From Terriglobia bacterium (GTDB lineage: Bacteria > Acidobacteriota > Terriglobia > Acidiferrales > UBA7541), in NCBI GenBank assembly GCA_020073485.1, contig JAIQFB010000003.1:124001-188000 (forward strand): DNA of 64,000 bases, read 5' to 3'. Positions 45,436 through 55,603 of the stretch are shown piece by piece (the stretch's first letter is position 1; each line of letters begins with the position of its first letter). Made by a program: the position numbers and the translations under genes. Under the pieces are notes generated by a model, which saw only the letters and a list, made by a program, of their open reading frames with translations, made no database searches and was not told the origin of the DNA.

Positions 45436-46239
45436 ATGGATGTGCCGCCGCAAATGAATAATTTTCGAATCGCACTCGCCAATCTCCGCTTCCCGGCCTC
45501 TCCCGAGCAGTCGGTCACGCTGGCCGAACAAGCCATCGCTCAGGCGTCCGTCGAGTGCGCCGACCTCATCTGCTTTCCGGAATGTTTTGTTCCCGGGTAC
45601 CGGGCAAAGGAGAAGCGGATACCGCCGCCCGATCCCGCGTTCCTTCAGCGCGCATGGTCCGCCGTTGCGGCAGCGGCGGCGAAGGCCAACATCGCGGTGA
45701 TTCTCGGCACCGAACGCGTCGCCGATGGCGCCCTCTTAATCACCGCACTGGTTGTCAATCGGGATGGAACGATCGCCGGTTTTCAGGACAAAGTCCAGCT
45801 GGACCCTTCCGAGGAAGGCATCTATTCGTTCGGTTCCGGCAGGCGCGTTTTCCAGGCCGGTCCCGTGAGGTTCGGCATCGCCATCTGCCATGAAGGCTGG
45901 CGTTACCCGGAAACGGTTCGCTGGGCCGCGCGGCACGGCGCACAAATCGTATTCCACCCTCATTTCCATGAAGCCGAACCCGGCGGTTATGTGCCCTCAG
46001 CCTTCGCAGATCCCGCAAATACATTCCACGAGAAAGCCGTCTTATGCCGCGCCGCCGAGAACACCTGCTATTTCGCCACCGTAAATTGCGCGAGCGCCGG
46101 ATCGCCAACAACTTCCGCCGTGGCGTGCCCCGATGGAACGCTGCTCAGCTATCAGCCTTACGGCAAGGAAGGGTTGCTCATCGCGGACATTGACTTCTCT
46201 GCTGCAACAGGCCTACTGGCCTCGCGCTGCAAATCTTGA
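45436..46239 (+). CDS. Carbon-nitrogen hydrolase (nitrilase superfamily)
   Basis: 267 residues from the ATG at 45436; a second ATG at 45454 would give 261 and neither has a strong ribosome site. The frame is open further upstream, but that part is repeat sequence. The catalytic triad is Glu (ICFPECFVPGY), Lys (FQDKVQLDP) and Cys (IAICHEGWRYPE). It hydrolyses an amide or nitrile (omega-amidase, beta-ureidopropionase or similar). It is divergent from the DUF1858 gene. No pathway partner is adjacent. Confidence 0.88.
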   Translation: MDVPPQMNNFRIALANLRFPASPEQSVTLAEQAIAQASVECADLICFPECFVPGYRAKEKRIPPPDPAFLQRAWSAVAAAAAKANIAVILGTERVADGALLITALVVNRDGTIAGFQDKVQLDPSEEGIYSFGSGRRVFQAGPVRFGIAICHEGWRYPETVRWAARHGAQIVFHPHFHEAEPGGYVPSAFADPANTFHEKAVLCRAAENTCYFATVNCASAGSPTTSAVACPDGTLLSYQPYGKEGLLIADIDFSAATGLLASRCKS

Positions 46240-46341
46240 CCGGGGAAGAGGTTTTGTTCTCCCCTCATCTCGCGCCCCGACCATTCTTCTCGGATCACGT
46301 TTACGTTGGGGGCTCGCTGTCTCGCCTCACAACAATAGACA

Positions 46342-46371
46342 TTGAGTGTATGCGCTCGGCTCCACTATAAT
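46342..46371 (+). promoter_or_regulatory. Sigma-70-type promoter for the foldase gene
   Basis: TTGAGT (46342-46347) and TATAAT (46366-46371) are separated by 18 bases. The start codon of the PpiD/SurA-like gene lies 105 bases downstream and nothing else on the plus strand begins between them. It is the clearest promoter seen in the window. Confidence 0.6.
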
Positions 46372-46475
46372 GTCTCGTTTTGCTAGGTGTGCGGTGGCTG
46401 GCCCGTTTTCCGAGAACGCTTTAATCTTCGGTTACCGGAAAACGCGGGCAGCGCTGTGCGGGAGGCTTTGCGGAC

Positions 46476-48395
46476 GTGCTTGACGCTCTTCGTGGTAAAA
46501 AAATGGGTGTGCGGATCATGCTCGGCGTGATCCTGGGAATTCTGTGTATTGGAATGCTGCTGTATCTGGTGCCGCAAGATACGGGCACGGAGCTAACCGG
46601 TACGGACGTGGTCGCGCAAGTGGGCGATCAGAAGATCACCATGGCGGACGTGCAGGAGCAATTGGACCGCATCTCGCGCAACGGCCAGATTCCCGCCAGC
46701 ATCCGCGGACTGTACACGCAGCAGGTGCTCGACAACCTGATTTTTGAAAAGAGCTTGGTGCTGGAGGCGGACCGGCTGGGCCTGCGGGTCACCGATGAAG
46801 AGCATGCCGACTTCCTGAAGAAACTCGTGCCCACGGCGTTTCAGGGCGATACGTTCATCGGCATGGACCGCTACACCGCCGAAGTTCAGGCGCGCTATCA
46901 AATGGCCGTGCCCGAGTTCGAGACGGCCATCAAGAACGAGCTGCTGCAGCAGAAATTCCAGCAACTAGTGACCGACGGTATCACGGCCAGCGACGCGGAA
47001 GTCCACGCCGAATTCCAGCGGCAAAATGAGAAGGTCAAGCTCGACTACGTGGTCGTCAAGCCGGACGATCTGCAAGCCAAGATTGAGGTCTCGGACGCCG
47101 ACCTGGCCGCATACTTTGAGAAAAACAAGGGTGCCTACGTGGTCCCCGAACGCCGGACCGTGGACTACGCCCTGTTGGACCTGGCGCAGCTCAAACAGCG
47201 TGCCCAGGTGACCGAGGACGAGGAAAAAGTCTATTATCAGGGCCACATCAACCAGTACAAACTGGAAGACCGCGCGCACGTCGCGCACATTCTCTTTAAA
47301 ACCGTCGGAAAGACCGACGCCGAGGTCGCCGAAATCAAGAAAAAGGCGGATGACGTTCTCAACAAGGCCAAGCACGGCGGGAATTTCGCCGATCTAGCCA
47401 AGCAATACTCCGAGGACACGTCCAAGGACAAGGGCGGCGACCTGGACTGGATCGTTCGGGGGCAGACCGTCCCGGAATTTGAGGCTGCGGCGTTCAGCCT
47501 CCCCAAAGGGGCCATCTCGGACCTGGTCAAGACGCAGTACGGCTTCCACATCATTCAAGTGATCGATCGCCAGACAGCCCGCACGCAAACCTTTGACGAG
47601 GTCAAGGCAGGCATCCTGACGCAGTTGCAGCAGGAAAAGGCCGAGCAGTTGGGCGAGACGCTTTCCGGCCAGATCGCCGAGGAAATCCGGCGCGCCGGGC
47701 GTGTCCCCATCGAAGAAATCGCGAAGAAGTTCGAGATGACCACGGGAGAGGCCAAGCTGGTCGAGGCCAATCAGCCCCTGCCCGAGCTTGGCAGTTCGCC
47801 AGCCCTGCTGGACGCCATCTTCCACCAGCGCGTGGGCGACCTGAGCGCTCCAATCCACACCGACAAGGGTTACGTGGTCCTGGCCGTAAAAGATATCCAG
47901 ACGACGCATCCAGCAACCCTGGCCGAAGTTCGCGACCGCGTAGCCGGAGACCTGCGCCATGAGAAGGCCATCGATCTGGCCAAGACTCGCGCCGAGGACC
48001 TCGCCAAGCGCGCCAAAGGCGGCGAAAACTTCGCCGCTGCTGCGAAGGCCCTGGGCTTCGAGGTGAAAACAAGCGAGCCCATCACTCGGGCTGGCAACGT
48101 GCCGGATGCAGGCAGCGCCAAGCAATTCGCCGCCGCCTTCACTCTGGCCGCCGGCCAGGCAGGCGATCCGGTCCCGCTGGGAGCAAACTGGGCCGTCTAT
48201 CGCGTGGCCCAGCACGATCCGGTGAATCAGGCCGACTTCGAGACGCAAAAAGCGAAGCTGGAAGAGACCGTTTTGCAACAAAAACGCCAGACGGCGTTCG
48301 ATTTGTTCCGGACTTCGCTCCGAACGCGCCTGCAGCAAGAGGGTAAACTGCAGCTAAATGCGGACAATTTGAAGCGCTTGACCACTCCTGCTTAG
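46476..48395 (+). CDS. Peptidyl-prolyl isomerase / periplasmic foldase (PpiD/SurA-like)
   Basis: 639 residues. A membrane anchor at residues 11-31 (VRIMLGVILGILCIGMLLYLV) precedes a SurA_N-like helical chaperone domain (about 45-250). One parvulin domain is clear (about 265-370: AHVAHILFK ... GGNFADLAKQYSEDTSKDKGGDLDWIVRG ... GFHIIQVIDRQ), followed by a PpiD-like second segment (about 430-620) with a further parvulin-like stretch (LLDAIFHQRVGDLSAPIHTDKGYVVLAVKD). It folds outer-membrane or secreted proteins near the inner membrane. The GTG start has GGGAGG 11 bases upstream. Preceded by a sigma-70-like promoter. Confidence 0.88.
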   Translation: MLDALRGKKMGVRIMLGVILGILCIGMLLYLVPQDTGTELTGTDVVAQVGDQKITMADVQEQLDRISRNGQIPASIRGLYTQQVLDNLIFEKSLVLEADRLGLRVTDEEHADFLKKLVPTAFQGDTFIGMDRYTAEVQARYQMAVPEFETAIKNELLQQKFQQLVTDGITASDAEVHAEFQRQNEKVKLDYVVVKPDDLQAKIEVSDADLAAYFEKNKGAYVVPERRTVDYALLDLAQLKQRAQVTEDEEKVYYQGHINQYKLEDRAHVAHILFKTVGKTDAEVAEIKKKADDVLNKAKHGGNFADLAKQYSEDTSKDKGGDLDWIVRGQTVPEFEAAAFSLPKGAISDLVKTQYGFHIIQVIDRQTARTQTFDEVKAGILTQLQQEKAEQLGETLSGQIAEEIRRAGRVPIEEIAKKFEMTTGEAKLVEANQPLPELGSSPALLDAIFHQRVGDLSAPIHTDKGYVVLAVKDIQTTHPATLAEVRDRVAGDLRHEKAIDLAKTRAEDLAKRAKGGENFAAAAKALGFEVKTSEPITRAGNVPDAGSAKQFAAAFTLAAGQAGDPVPLGANWAVYRVAQHDPVNQADFETQKAKLEETVLQQKRQTAFDLFRTSLRTRLQQEGKLQLNADNLKRLTTPA

Positions 48396-48434
48396 CACTT
48401 AACTTACAGAAAACACATATGTTATAAACTTTCG

Positions 48435-48459
48435 GGCGAGGCTTGCATTCGGCCTCGCC
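48435..48459 (+). terminator. GC-rich hairpin after the foldase gene
   Basis: A perfect 8-bp stem (48435-48442 GGCGAGGC with 48452-48459 GCCTCGCC) around a 9-base loop, 40 bases after the stop. No T-run follows, so it may be a transcript-stabilising hairpin or a weak terminator. Confidence 0.4.
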
Positions 48460-48633
48460 GTGGGCTAGCATATTTGTGGTACTAGTTTTGAGCCTCACGC
48501 CAGGGGGCTAGAAATTCGACGCTGACACCTTCCCAGCGCTTAATACCTTTCGGCAGACTTCCGACTCGGTTCATCCCGGCAGCGGTTTTTCAAAACTCGG
48601 CCCTATTCACGAAACGTTCTGGTGAGGTGCACG

Positions 48634-49056
48634 ATGCCGTTGAAGACAAATCATCGCAATGAATATCAATGCTCGATCGAAGTGAATCATAACGGAAAGT
48701 ATTGCGTCCGCGTGCGGGCCACGTATACGCGCAAAGGATGGGTCCTGCCCGTCTATTTCCTTGCCTCGACGTTTGACCGCGCCATGAGAAAGCTGGAAGA
48801 AACCCTGCAATTCCTGCAGCAAAAGGAAGAGCGCCTGTGGTTCTGGGGCGTCGAGCACTCCGACGACCCCCAAATCTCCCAGGAAATGGTCCAGGAAGCC
48901 GGGCTGCGCCTCGACCGCCGCATGGAATTCCCGCGCCGCTCGGCCAACGTCATCCTGTCGCCGGAAAAGCGCGTCCCGGCCGTTCTGCTGGCCCCGGTTC
49001 GCCGCGGGCTGGCGGATTCGATCGATACGGCGCGCATCAGCGCCGCAGGGAATTGA
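48634..49056 (+). CDS. Conserved-looking protein of unknown function (140 residues)
   Basis: ATG at 48634 with GAGGT 6 bases upstream; a GTG at 48622 is also in frame. The protein begins with a beta-rich, aromatic stretch (YQCSIEVNHNGKYCVRVRATYTRKGWVLPVYFLAS) followed by a long charged helix (DRAMRKLEETLQFLQQKEERLWFWGV) and a Pro/Arg-rich tail. No membrane segment, signal or known motif. Codon use matches the neighbours, and the antisense frame is poor in acidic residues. Function not known. Confidence 0.65.
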   Translation: MPLKTNHRNEYQCSIEVNHNGKYCVRVRATYTRKGWVLPVYFLASTFDRAMRKLEETLQFLQQKEERLWFWGVEHSDDPQISQEMVQEAGLRLDRRMEFPRRSANVILSPEKRVPAVLLAPVRRGLADSIDTARISAAGN

Positions 49057-49179
49057 ACGACAGGTTGGGGTTACGACTTCTTGCTTGAAACTGCTTCTCC
49101 GATGAGTGTAATTCGTTTCGTCCAACCGCAAGCAGACTGAATCTTTTCATTTTCAAGGCCTAGAGGGGGATGGCCACTG

Positions 49180-50361
49180 CTATTTGGTCCGGACGCGCAC
49201 CCCGTCGCCCACCTCGTTCGATGGGTGCAGAATGACTTCTTCACCATCGGCGAGACCTCGAAGAATCTGCGCTTCCGATTCATTGCGCTGTCCGATCTCG
49301 ACTTCGCGCTTTTTGGCGCGCCCACCCTCGATGGCAAATACGCTCCAGCCCTGACCTTGGCGAAACAGTGCGCTTTGCGGAACCTTCAGCGCTTTATCAG
49401 CCGACCAGATCACCGTTCGAGTTTCCACCCGGTAGCCGTCTCCCAAAGGTCCGGGAGGATCCACGAAGTCGGAAATGACGTTGACCCGCTTCTCTTCGAT
49501 ACCAAGTGCGGAAACCTTCGTGAAACCTCCGGGCTCGACCAGCCTGACGCGGGCCCGGATCGGGTGATCGCCACCCCATCCTTCCAACAGGACTGGCATA
49601 CCGGGCTGAACTTTCACGGCGTCCGTCGAGAGAACATCGGCGACGATTTCCAGGTGTTTGGCGTCACCCAGTGTCAGGATTGGAGTGCCCGCCGGAAGCA
49701 CGCGCTCGCTTTTTTCGATCACGCGCAGCACGCGGCCCGAGACAGGCGACCGCAACAGGATCAGAGGCCCCGATTTACTGGTATCTTCGCCCAGTCCGAC
49801 AAGGCCTGCTCGCGCGACTTTCACTTCCGAGTCGGCCACCTGGACACTGTATATGGCTGCGTCGAGTTCGGCCGCTGCGGTGATGTCCGCATTTCTAGCC
49901 TGTTCGAGGGCCTGCGTGGGAATGAGGCCATTGCGCGCCAATTGTTCGGCGCGCTCCCGATCCCGCCGGGTTTGCTCCCGGTCTTCCCGGGCATGCGTTT
50001 CGCGGGCGTGCGCCTGCCGCAGCGCCGCTTCCGAAGCTCCGACCCGTCCTAAAATTTCCTGGCGTTCGCGCTGGCTCAATGGGAGCGGATCAATGCGGGC
50101 AATGATTTCATCCCGTGCAACGGTGTCGCCGTCTTCCAGTTCGACGCGCAGCAGGCGGCCCGGAACCGGAGCCGACATGATGAAGCGGTCGTGGGCGCGG
50201 GTCTCCCCTTCCTGGTCAATCGTGACCTGAAGCGGTCCAGACTCGACACGCCCGGTTTCCACCAGCAGACGCGAGGGCATCAGGGCAAGAACGACGATCG
50301 CTCCAACTCCGACCGCTACCAGGAGCCAGAGCAAACGCCGCCGGTTTTTCTTGGCCTCCAA
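49180..50361 (-). CDS. Membrane-fusion (periplasmic adaptor) subunit of an ABC efflux system
   Basis: 393 residues, HlyD/MacA-like. N-terminal anchor (about 11-30, LLWLLVAVGVGAIVVLALM), lipoyl/barrel-sandwich half (SGPLQVTIDQEGETRAHDRFIMSAPVPGRLLRV), coiled coil (about 105-185), second lipoyl half (RSPVSGRVLRV) and beta-barrel. It starts with TTG at 50361, one base after the permease stop, with GAGGG 6 bases upstream, so the two are translationally coupled. It links the inner-membrane pump to an outer-membrane channel not encoded here. Confidence 0.87.
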   Translation of the reverse strand: MEAKKNRRRLLWLLVAVGVGAIVVLALMPSRLLVETGRVESGPLQVTIDQEGETRAHDRFIMSAPVPGRLLRVELEDGDTVARDEIIARIDPLPLSQRERQEILGRVGASEAALRQAHARETHAREDREQTRRDRERAEQLARNGLIPTQALEQARNADITAAAELDAAIYSVQVADSEVKVARAGLVGLGEDTSKSGPLILLRSPVSGRVLRVIEKSERVLPAGTPILTLGDAKHLEIVADVLSTDAVKVQPGMPVLLEGWGGDHPIRARVRLVEPGGFTKVSALGIEEKRVNVISDFVDPPGPLGDGYRVETRTVIWSADKALKVPQSALFRQGQGWSVFAIEGGRAKKREVEIGQRNESEAQILRGLADGEEVILHPSNEVGDGVRVRTK

Positions 50362-50362
50362 T

Positions 50363-52726
50363 TCATTCCCTCGCTTTCAAAACCGCCACCAGATCGAGAT
50401 TGCGAATCTTCCGTGCGATCAACAGGCCGGAGATGGCCGACGCCAGCGTGATCGTAATGAACGCGAACGCATACGTGCGGCCGCTGATCACCAGCGGCAT
50501 GCGGTACAGCTCCGACTGCATGGCGTACACCAGCAAGCCGCAGATTGAATAGCCCAACAGAAATCCCATCGGGATCGAGACTCCGGCAAGGATAGCCTGT
50601 TCGCCGAGCAGCATCCATCCAATCTCCGTGCGCGTGAAGCCCAGCACGCGCAAGGAAGCCAATTCGTGCGCGCGTTCCGACAGCGCGATAAGGGCGCCAT
50701 TGTAAACAATGCCGAAGGCGATGACACAGGCAAAGGCGATGAGCGCGCCCGTCGAGAGGTTGAGACTTTCCGCGATGGTGTTCCGGAAGCTCTGGAGCAT
50801 CGCTTCGCGGACGTTGACGCCGCTTACGGCCGGGGTCTTTTTCAGGAAGGAATACAATCCAGGCGCAACCAGAGAGTCCACCGACAAAAAGGCTCCGGAA
50901 ATGGTCTCGCCCTCCCGCATCAGCCGGTTCAACGCACTGATATCCATATAGGCGGAAGTCCCGATCAGATCCTGGACGGTCCCTGCTACCATTACCCGGC
51001 GCACAGGACGCTGCCCTTCCAGGACTTCGATCGTGATGGTATCTCCGGGCGACACGCCGAGAATACGGGCCAGGCTTTCAGACAAGACAATGCCCTCGGG
51101 GGGCAGGTCAATCACGCGCAAATTCTGATCGACGATGCGCCGCAAGTCCCTGTCATCGGAGAGGCCAAGGATGCCAACGCGCCGGGACCGATGCTCGAAT
51201 CGCAGCCTGGCGGGGACGGCGCGGAAAGGCTCCGCCCGGAGTACGCCGGGAAGTCTCTCCACCGAGTAACGCGCGGACGATCCGTGCGGCTCGTTGAACG
51301 TGATTCCGACGTCTTCGCGGGCTGCCCTTTGAAATTCCACCCGCACCAGATACTCGATGGCATCGTAAAAGTAGAAGCCCACGATGAGGATCGCGCCGGC
51401 AAACGCAAGGCCAACAACGGAAAGCGTCGCCTTCCAGGGGCGCCTTTCAAGATTTCGGAGAATCATTCGGGCGCTCAAGGATACAAAGCGCTGCAAACCA
51501 AGTCTTTCTGCAAATCCGGGCCGGAACCGCGCGGGTGCTTCGGGCCGCATCGCTTCAGCGGGAGGCAATGCCGCGACGGAGCGCAAGGCGTTCAGAGCGC
51601 CAAAGCAGGCCGCCCCGCCACTGATCGCGACCGCCGAAACAATCATGTTCACAGTGGGAGCAAAACGCAGTTCCGGGAAACGGAAAAAATCCTGGTACAA
51701 CCTGGACAGGCCGCGGCCCAGCCAGATGCCGAGCGGTACTCCCAGCAGAGTTCCCAGAAGAACAGCAAAGATGGAAAATCCCAGGAAGTGCAGTCCGATT
51801 GACGTATTGCTGAATCCGAATGCCTTCAGCAGTCCGATGGCGCTGCGCTGGGTATGAACCAGCCGCGAAAGCACCACGTGAATCAGGAAGGCCGCCACCG
51901 CCAGAAAGATCGCGGGGATGAAAATACCGGTAATTCTATCCTGCACGATCTCGTCGGAAAGAAAGCGGTTTGAAACCTGGTCATAGCGGCCGTAGGCGCC
52001 AAGCCCGCCGTAAGGTTCCAGCAGGTTGTCCAGCCTCGAAATCACGCCGGCTTCGCTTCCTCCCGGAGACAGGGAAATGGAGACGTCGTTGAATCCGCCT
52101 TCCATATTGAAGGCGGGTCCCAGGGCTTCCCGGCTCATCCAGAACACGCCGAAGCGCTTGTTGTCCGGGAACACTTCGGCGCCACGAATTTCGTACACAT
52201 ACTCGGGAGAAAGCGCGATGCCCACGATCCGCAGAGGTTCCCAGCGGCCGTTGATGACGGCCCCAATCGTGGCGCCGACATCCAGCCGGTTGGCATTGGC
52301 AAAGGCTTCGCTGACGAGGACCTCGTCACGCCGTCCCGGCTCGATCGAGCGTCCGCGGCGAAGGCACAAATCATTCAAGGCTGGCGCGCCGCGCTCGGGA
52401 ATGGAGACCAACCGGCCCAGAGCAGGCTCCGGCAGACCAGGGACATCGAGTGTCACTTCGACGACGATTCTCGTTTGGATTTTGGAGACACCGGGAATCG
52501 CCGCGATGGACGTTTCCAGGGAATCGGGGGCGCGTTTCAGCGAGGCGAAGACGTCGGCAAACCGGTACTTGGCATAATAGTCCCGCTGGGCATTGGCGAT
52601 CGATTCGTAGGACCCGCGCATCGTCACGTACGTAGCGATTCCGCATGCCACGACCAGGGCGACCGTGATCAGTTGCCCCCGCATGCGCCACAGATCGCGC
52701 AGGAGTTTTTTGTTCAGCGCGGTCAT
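50363..52726 (-). CDS. ABC transporter permease (FtsX/MacB-like, large)
   Basis: 787 residues, the size of a permease with two FtsX units. An N-terminal membrane segment (about 17-35), a periplasmic domain, then three segments around 270-400 ([45 protein letters not shown]), a second periplasmic region, and three more near the C-terminus ([26 protein letters not shown]). It resembles the DevC/MacB-type machines that use mechanotransmission rather than substrate channels. It overlaps no neighbour but lies 1 base from the adaptor and 7 from the ATPase. Confidence 0.88.
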   Translation of the reverse strand: MTALNKKLLRDLWRMRGQLITVALVVACGIATYVTMRGSYESIANAQRDYYAKYRFADVFASLKRAPDSLETSIAAIPGVSKIQTRIVVEVTLDVPGLPEPALGRLVSIPERGAPALNDLCLRRGRSIEPGRRDEVLVSEAFANANRLDVGATIGAVINGRWEPLRIVGIALSPEYVYEIRGAEVFPDNKRFGVFWMSREALGPAFNMEGGFNDVSISLSPGGSEAGVISRLDNLLEPYGGLGAYGRYDQVSNRFLSDEIVQDRITGIFIPAIFLAVAAFLIHVVLSRLVHTQRSAIGLLKAFGFSNTSIGLHFLGFSIFAVLLGTLLGVPLGIWLGRGLSRLYQDFFRFPELRFAPTVNMIVSAVAISGGAACFGALNALRSVAALPPAEAMRPEAPARFRPGFAERLGLQRFVSLSARMILRNLERRPWKATLSVVGLAFAGAILIVGFYFYDAIEYLVRVEFQRAAREDVGITFNEPHGSSARYSVERLPGVLRAEPFRAVPARLRFEHRSRRVGILGLSDDRDLRRIVDQNLRVIDLPPEGIVLSESLARILGVSPGDTITIEVLEGQRPVRRVMVAGTVQDLIGTSAYMDISALNRLMREGETISGAFLSVDSLVAPGLYSFLKKTPAVSGVNVREAMLQSFRNTIAESLNLSTGALIAFACVIAFGIVYNGALIALSERAHELASLRVLGFTRTEIGWMLLGEQAILAGVSIPMGFLLGYSICGLLVYAMQSELYRMPLVISGRTYAFAFITITLASAISGLLIARKIRNLDLVAVLKARE

Positions 52727-52733
52727 GTTCGGG

Positions 52734-53441
52734 TCACCAAGTCAATTCAGATGGCGCGACCTTCTTCTCGTTCTTATGGATGTCGATAATCTCGCCGCTG
52801 CTGATACGAATCACTCGATCGGCCATATCGGCGATCACGACGTTATGCGTGATGACCACGGTGATCGTTCCGAGTTCGCGGTTCACGCGTTCGAGAACCT
52901 CCAGCACGAGCTTTCCTGTCGGGTAATCGAGTGCGCCGGTCGGTTCGTCGCACAGGAGCACTTCCGGCCGCTTGGCAATGGCCCGCGCAATGGCCACCCT
53001 TTGCTGCTCCCCTCCGGACATTTGCGCGGGAAAATGATTCAGCCTTTCCTCCAGGCCGACCAGGCGCAGGCATTCGCGCGGGTCCAGCGGATTCTCGGCG
53101 ATTTCCGTGACAAGAGCGGTATTCTCAAGCGCGGTGAGACTCGGAATCAAATTATAGAATTGGAAAACGAACCCAACGTGCTCGCGCCTGTACCGGGTTA
53201 ATTCTGCGGGCGCAGCGGCGGTCAGGTTGTGGTCCAGGTAAAACACCTCGCCCGACGTGGGCACGTCCAGGCCGCCAAGAATGTTCAGCAGGGTTGACTT
53301 GCCGCTTCCGGAGGGACCGAGCAACACCACAAACTCACCGGGGAAGAGCTCAAGGTCCACCCCGCGGAGTGCGTGAACTTCAACTTCGCCCATGTGGTAG
53401 ACCTTGCTGACTTTCCGGACGTGAAAAACTGTATCCGGCAT
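52734..53441 (-). CDS. ABC transporter ATP-binding subunit (LolD/MacB type)
   Basis: 235 residues. Walker [10 protein letters not shown], signature [14 protein letters not shown], Walker [13 protein letters not shown] and the H-loop VVITHN are all intact. Sequence around [18 protein letters not shown] and [16 protein letters not shown] is characteristic of LolD/MacB-type ATPases. First gene of a three-gene operon (ATPase, permease, adaptor) for lipoprotein-like, antibiotic or peptide efflux; the outer-membrane partner is missing from the window. Confidence 0.93.
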   Translation of the reverse strand: MPDTVFHVRKVSKVYHMGEVEVHALRGVDLELFPGEFVVLLGPSGSGKSTLLNILGGLDVPTSGEVFYLDHNLTAAAPAELTRYRREHVGFVFQFYNLIPSLTALENTALVTEIAENPLDPRECLRLVGLEERLNHFPAQMSGGEQQRVAIARAIAKRPEVLLCDEPTGALDYPTGKLVLEVLERVNRELGTITVVITHNVVIADMADRVIRISSGEIIDIHKNEKKVAPSELTW

Positions 53442-53630
53442 TTCACGCCTCCGCCACAGGTCTTACGCTACTCGCATTCTTTCAAGTGGGCACCAAAAAA
53501 TACGCTGGTCAATCCGACCGGATGAATCCGTGGGGCTTTTTGGAAGTTCTCGTCGCAGGGAACGCTGATCGATTCGGCGTTTCTCCCATTCATTCGCTCA
53601 TTCTGTAAAGCCAACCCGGGAGCAGTTCCC

Positions 53631-53906
53631 CTACTTCTCGCGCAGAATCACTTCGCCCTGACCGACCGGATGGTCGTTCATCCACAAGCGATATTTATAG
53701 GCGCCCGGATTTACACCCGGGCGCGGGGGGCCGCTTTGCAGCTGGCGTCCCGGGGGCGCCTGGAAGACGTTGGATTGGAACGGGCACCGGTTGGGGTCAA
53801 ATTCGATCTTGAGATTGGCCGTGTCGGACAGCCAGACGACCTGGTCGCCTGAGCCGATCACGACAATTTCGGGAATCACGCCTACCAGAACAAGTTTCTC
53901 CGACAT
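53631..53906 (-). CDS. Small beta-rich protein of unknown function (91 residues)
   Basis: ATG at 53906 (GGAGG about 11 bases upstream). A longer in-frame extension to 54083 runs into a repeat-like stretch and is rejected. The sequence alternates hydrophobic strands (VLVGVIPEIVVIGSGDQVVWLSDTANLKIEF) with Pro/Gly turns (APPGRQLQSGPPRPGVNPGAYKYRLWMN), like a small cupredoxin-type beta-sandwich, but it lacks the copper ligands. No signal peptide. Unknown. Confidence 0.6.
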   Translation of the reverse strand: MSEKLVLVGVIPEIVVIGSGDQVVWLSDTANLKIEFDPNRCPFQSNVFQAPPGRQLQSGPPRPGVNPGAYKYRLWMNDHPVGQGEVILREK

Positions 53907-54388
53907 CGCTGCGCGCCCCTCCGGCGCATCGCGAAGATAACACAGCGGGCTGCATTCGCGCTCGAAGAATGAGAGGCCACTCGTCTCTGTGCTCTCTGTG
54001 TTCGCCGTGTTCACTGTGCAAAAGCCTTGCAGCAACCTTGAAAAAGCCTGTAGCACAGAGGGCCCAGAGTACACAGATGCCAAAGAGAAAACCGGGAGAG
54101 AATCAATTTGCCCCTACCGATCTCCCCTTGCCGATTGAGTAAGCGCGGCCATATTGGCGGTTGCGCGCGGGGGAGGATTCGCGCAAACTAGAGCATGCTG
54201 GTGTTCTTGCTTTCGATGGAGAATCCCGGCGCCCGCAGCGGGCAAGGGTGTTACCCGCCGGAGCGCTTCAAGCAATCATAGCGGCCGCCCCGCACTTTGC
54301 CGCAGAAGACAAAAGCCGGCTCTGCTCATACCCCGGTCGCCCCTGCAAGCAAGGGCGAGGAGCCCGCCAAGAATGAGGTTTTGACGTC
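53907..54388. other. Gene-free leader (482 bases) before the aminotransferase
   Basis: The left part (53975-54080) carries CTCTGTG/CACAGAG-type repeats (CTCTGTGCTCTCTGTG, and AGCACAGAGGGCCCAGAG near 54053) that pair into a long imperfect hairpin. The right part has several GC-rich inverted pieces (CGCCCGCAGCGGGC around 54230). Two overlapping frames of about 75 residues are basic and unlikely to be genes. No known riboswitch pattern was recognised. Confidence 0.5.
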
Positions 54389-55600
54389 ATGATTAACCCG
54401 ATGGATGAATTGCGTCCGCCAACCAGGCTCATGCTGACCCCTGGTCCTTCCTGCGTCAGCCAGCGGGTGTACCGCGCGCTGGCCTCCCCGCTGGTCGGGC
54501 ACGTCGATCCGTGGTTCACGGAATTCATGGGTGGCGTGCAGGTGCTGATGCGCCGCGTATTTCAAACCCAGAATCACATTACGTTTCCGATTTCCGCGTC
54601 GGGCACGGCCGGGATCGAAACCGCCGTCGTGAACGTGCTGGAACCGGGCGACGAAGCCATTGTGTGCGTGAACGGCGCCTTCTCCTCGCGCATGGCCGAA
54701 ATCGCCGAGCGCACTGGAGCGAAGATTCTTCGCGTGACAGCCCCATTCGGGCGGCCCGTTGATCCCCAGGACGTGCGCAACGCCGGGCAGGGCCGCAAGA
54801 TCAAGTTTGTGGGACTGGCGCACGGGGAAACTTCGACCGGCGTTTTGAGTAAGCTCGAACCGTTCCGCCAGGTTGCCGACGAACTCGGCGCTCTGCTGAT
54901 CGTCGATAGCGTGGCTACGCTTGCGGGCGTGCCTCTCGACGTGGACCGCCAGCGCATCGATATCTGCTTCAGCGGCTCGCAGAAGGCCATCAGCGCGCCT
55001 CCGGGAATGTCGCCCATCACGGTGAATACGCGCATCGAGGATCTGCTGCGCAACCGGAAAACCAAAGTGCAGAGCTGGTATTTCGATCTGACCACGGTGA
55101 TGAATTACTGGGGCAAGGAACGTACTTATCACCATACGCCCCCGGTTTCCCTTATCTATGCGCTGCACGAAGCCATGCGTATCGTGCTGGAAGAGGGCCT
55201 GGAAGCCAGCTGGGAGCGGCACCGCCAGAATCAAGCGGCGCTAATCGCCGGCCTGGAAGCGATGGGCGTCGAGCTGTTCGTCCGGAATCCGGCGGACCGC
55301 CTGCCAACGGTCACCTCCGTGGTCATTCCTGCTGGGATCGATGGAGCCAAAGCGCGCTCCAGAATGCTCAATGAGTTCAACATCGAAATAGCGGGCGGGC
55401 TGGGAGATTTCAAAGCGACGATGTGGCGCATCGGGTTAATGGGCTATTCGAGCCAGCGCGCCAATGTGCTACTGTTTTTGGACGTGCTGGAGCGCGTCCT
55501 GCTCGATCAGGGCATGAAGCTTGCGGTGGGAGCGGGAATCGCCGCAGCCGCGGAAAGTTATGCGCACGCCGAGCCGGTGCCAGTGGGTCACGGAGACTAA
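54389..55600 (+). CDS. Class-V pyridoxal-phosphate aminotransferase (serine/alanine-glyoxylate type)
   Basis: 403 residues. MLTPGPSCVSQRV and the PLP-binding stretch SGTAGIETAVVNVL, VDSVATLAGVPLDVD (Asp for pyridine N), and FSGSQKAISAPPGM (Schiff-base Lys) are the standard family motifs. It transfers amino groups between serine, alanine, phosphonate-type donors and glyoxylate or related acceptors. ATG at 54389; an alternative ATG 12 bases later. The next gene starts 3 bases after its stop. The spacer before it is long and repeat-rich. Confidence 0.9.
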   Translation: MINPMDELRPPTRLMLTPGPSCVSQRVYRALASPLVGHVDPWFTEFMGGVQVLMRRVFQTQNHITFPISASGTAGIETAVVNVLEPGDEAIVCVNGAFSSRMAEIAERTGAKILRVTAPFGRPVDPQDVRNAGQGRKIKFVGLAHGETSTGVLSKLEPFRQVADELGALLIVDSVATLAGVPLDVDRQRIDICFSGSQKAISAPPGMSPITVNTRIEDLLRNRKTKVQSWYFDLTTVMNYWGKERTYHHTPPVSLIYALHEAMRIVLEEGLEASWERHRQNQAALIAGLEAMGVELFVRNPADRLPTVTSVVIPAGIDGAKARSRMLNEFNIEIAGGLGDFKATMWRIGLMGYSSQRANVLLFLDVLERVLLDQGMKLAVGAGIAAAAESYAHAEPVPVGHGD

Positions 55601-55603
55601 AGA

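Noticed and set aside
54154-54384. Two overlapping frames of about 75 residues before the aminotransferase
   Set aside because: Basic, Cys/Arg-rich, different frames overlapping one another, no ribosome site.
53907-54388. Glycine, SAM or cobalamin riboswitch before the aminotransferase
   Set aside because: Searched by eye for the conserved cores; none matched.
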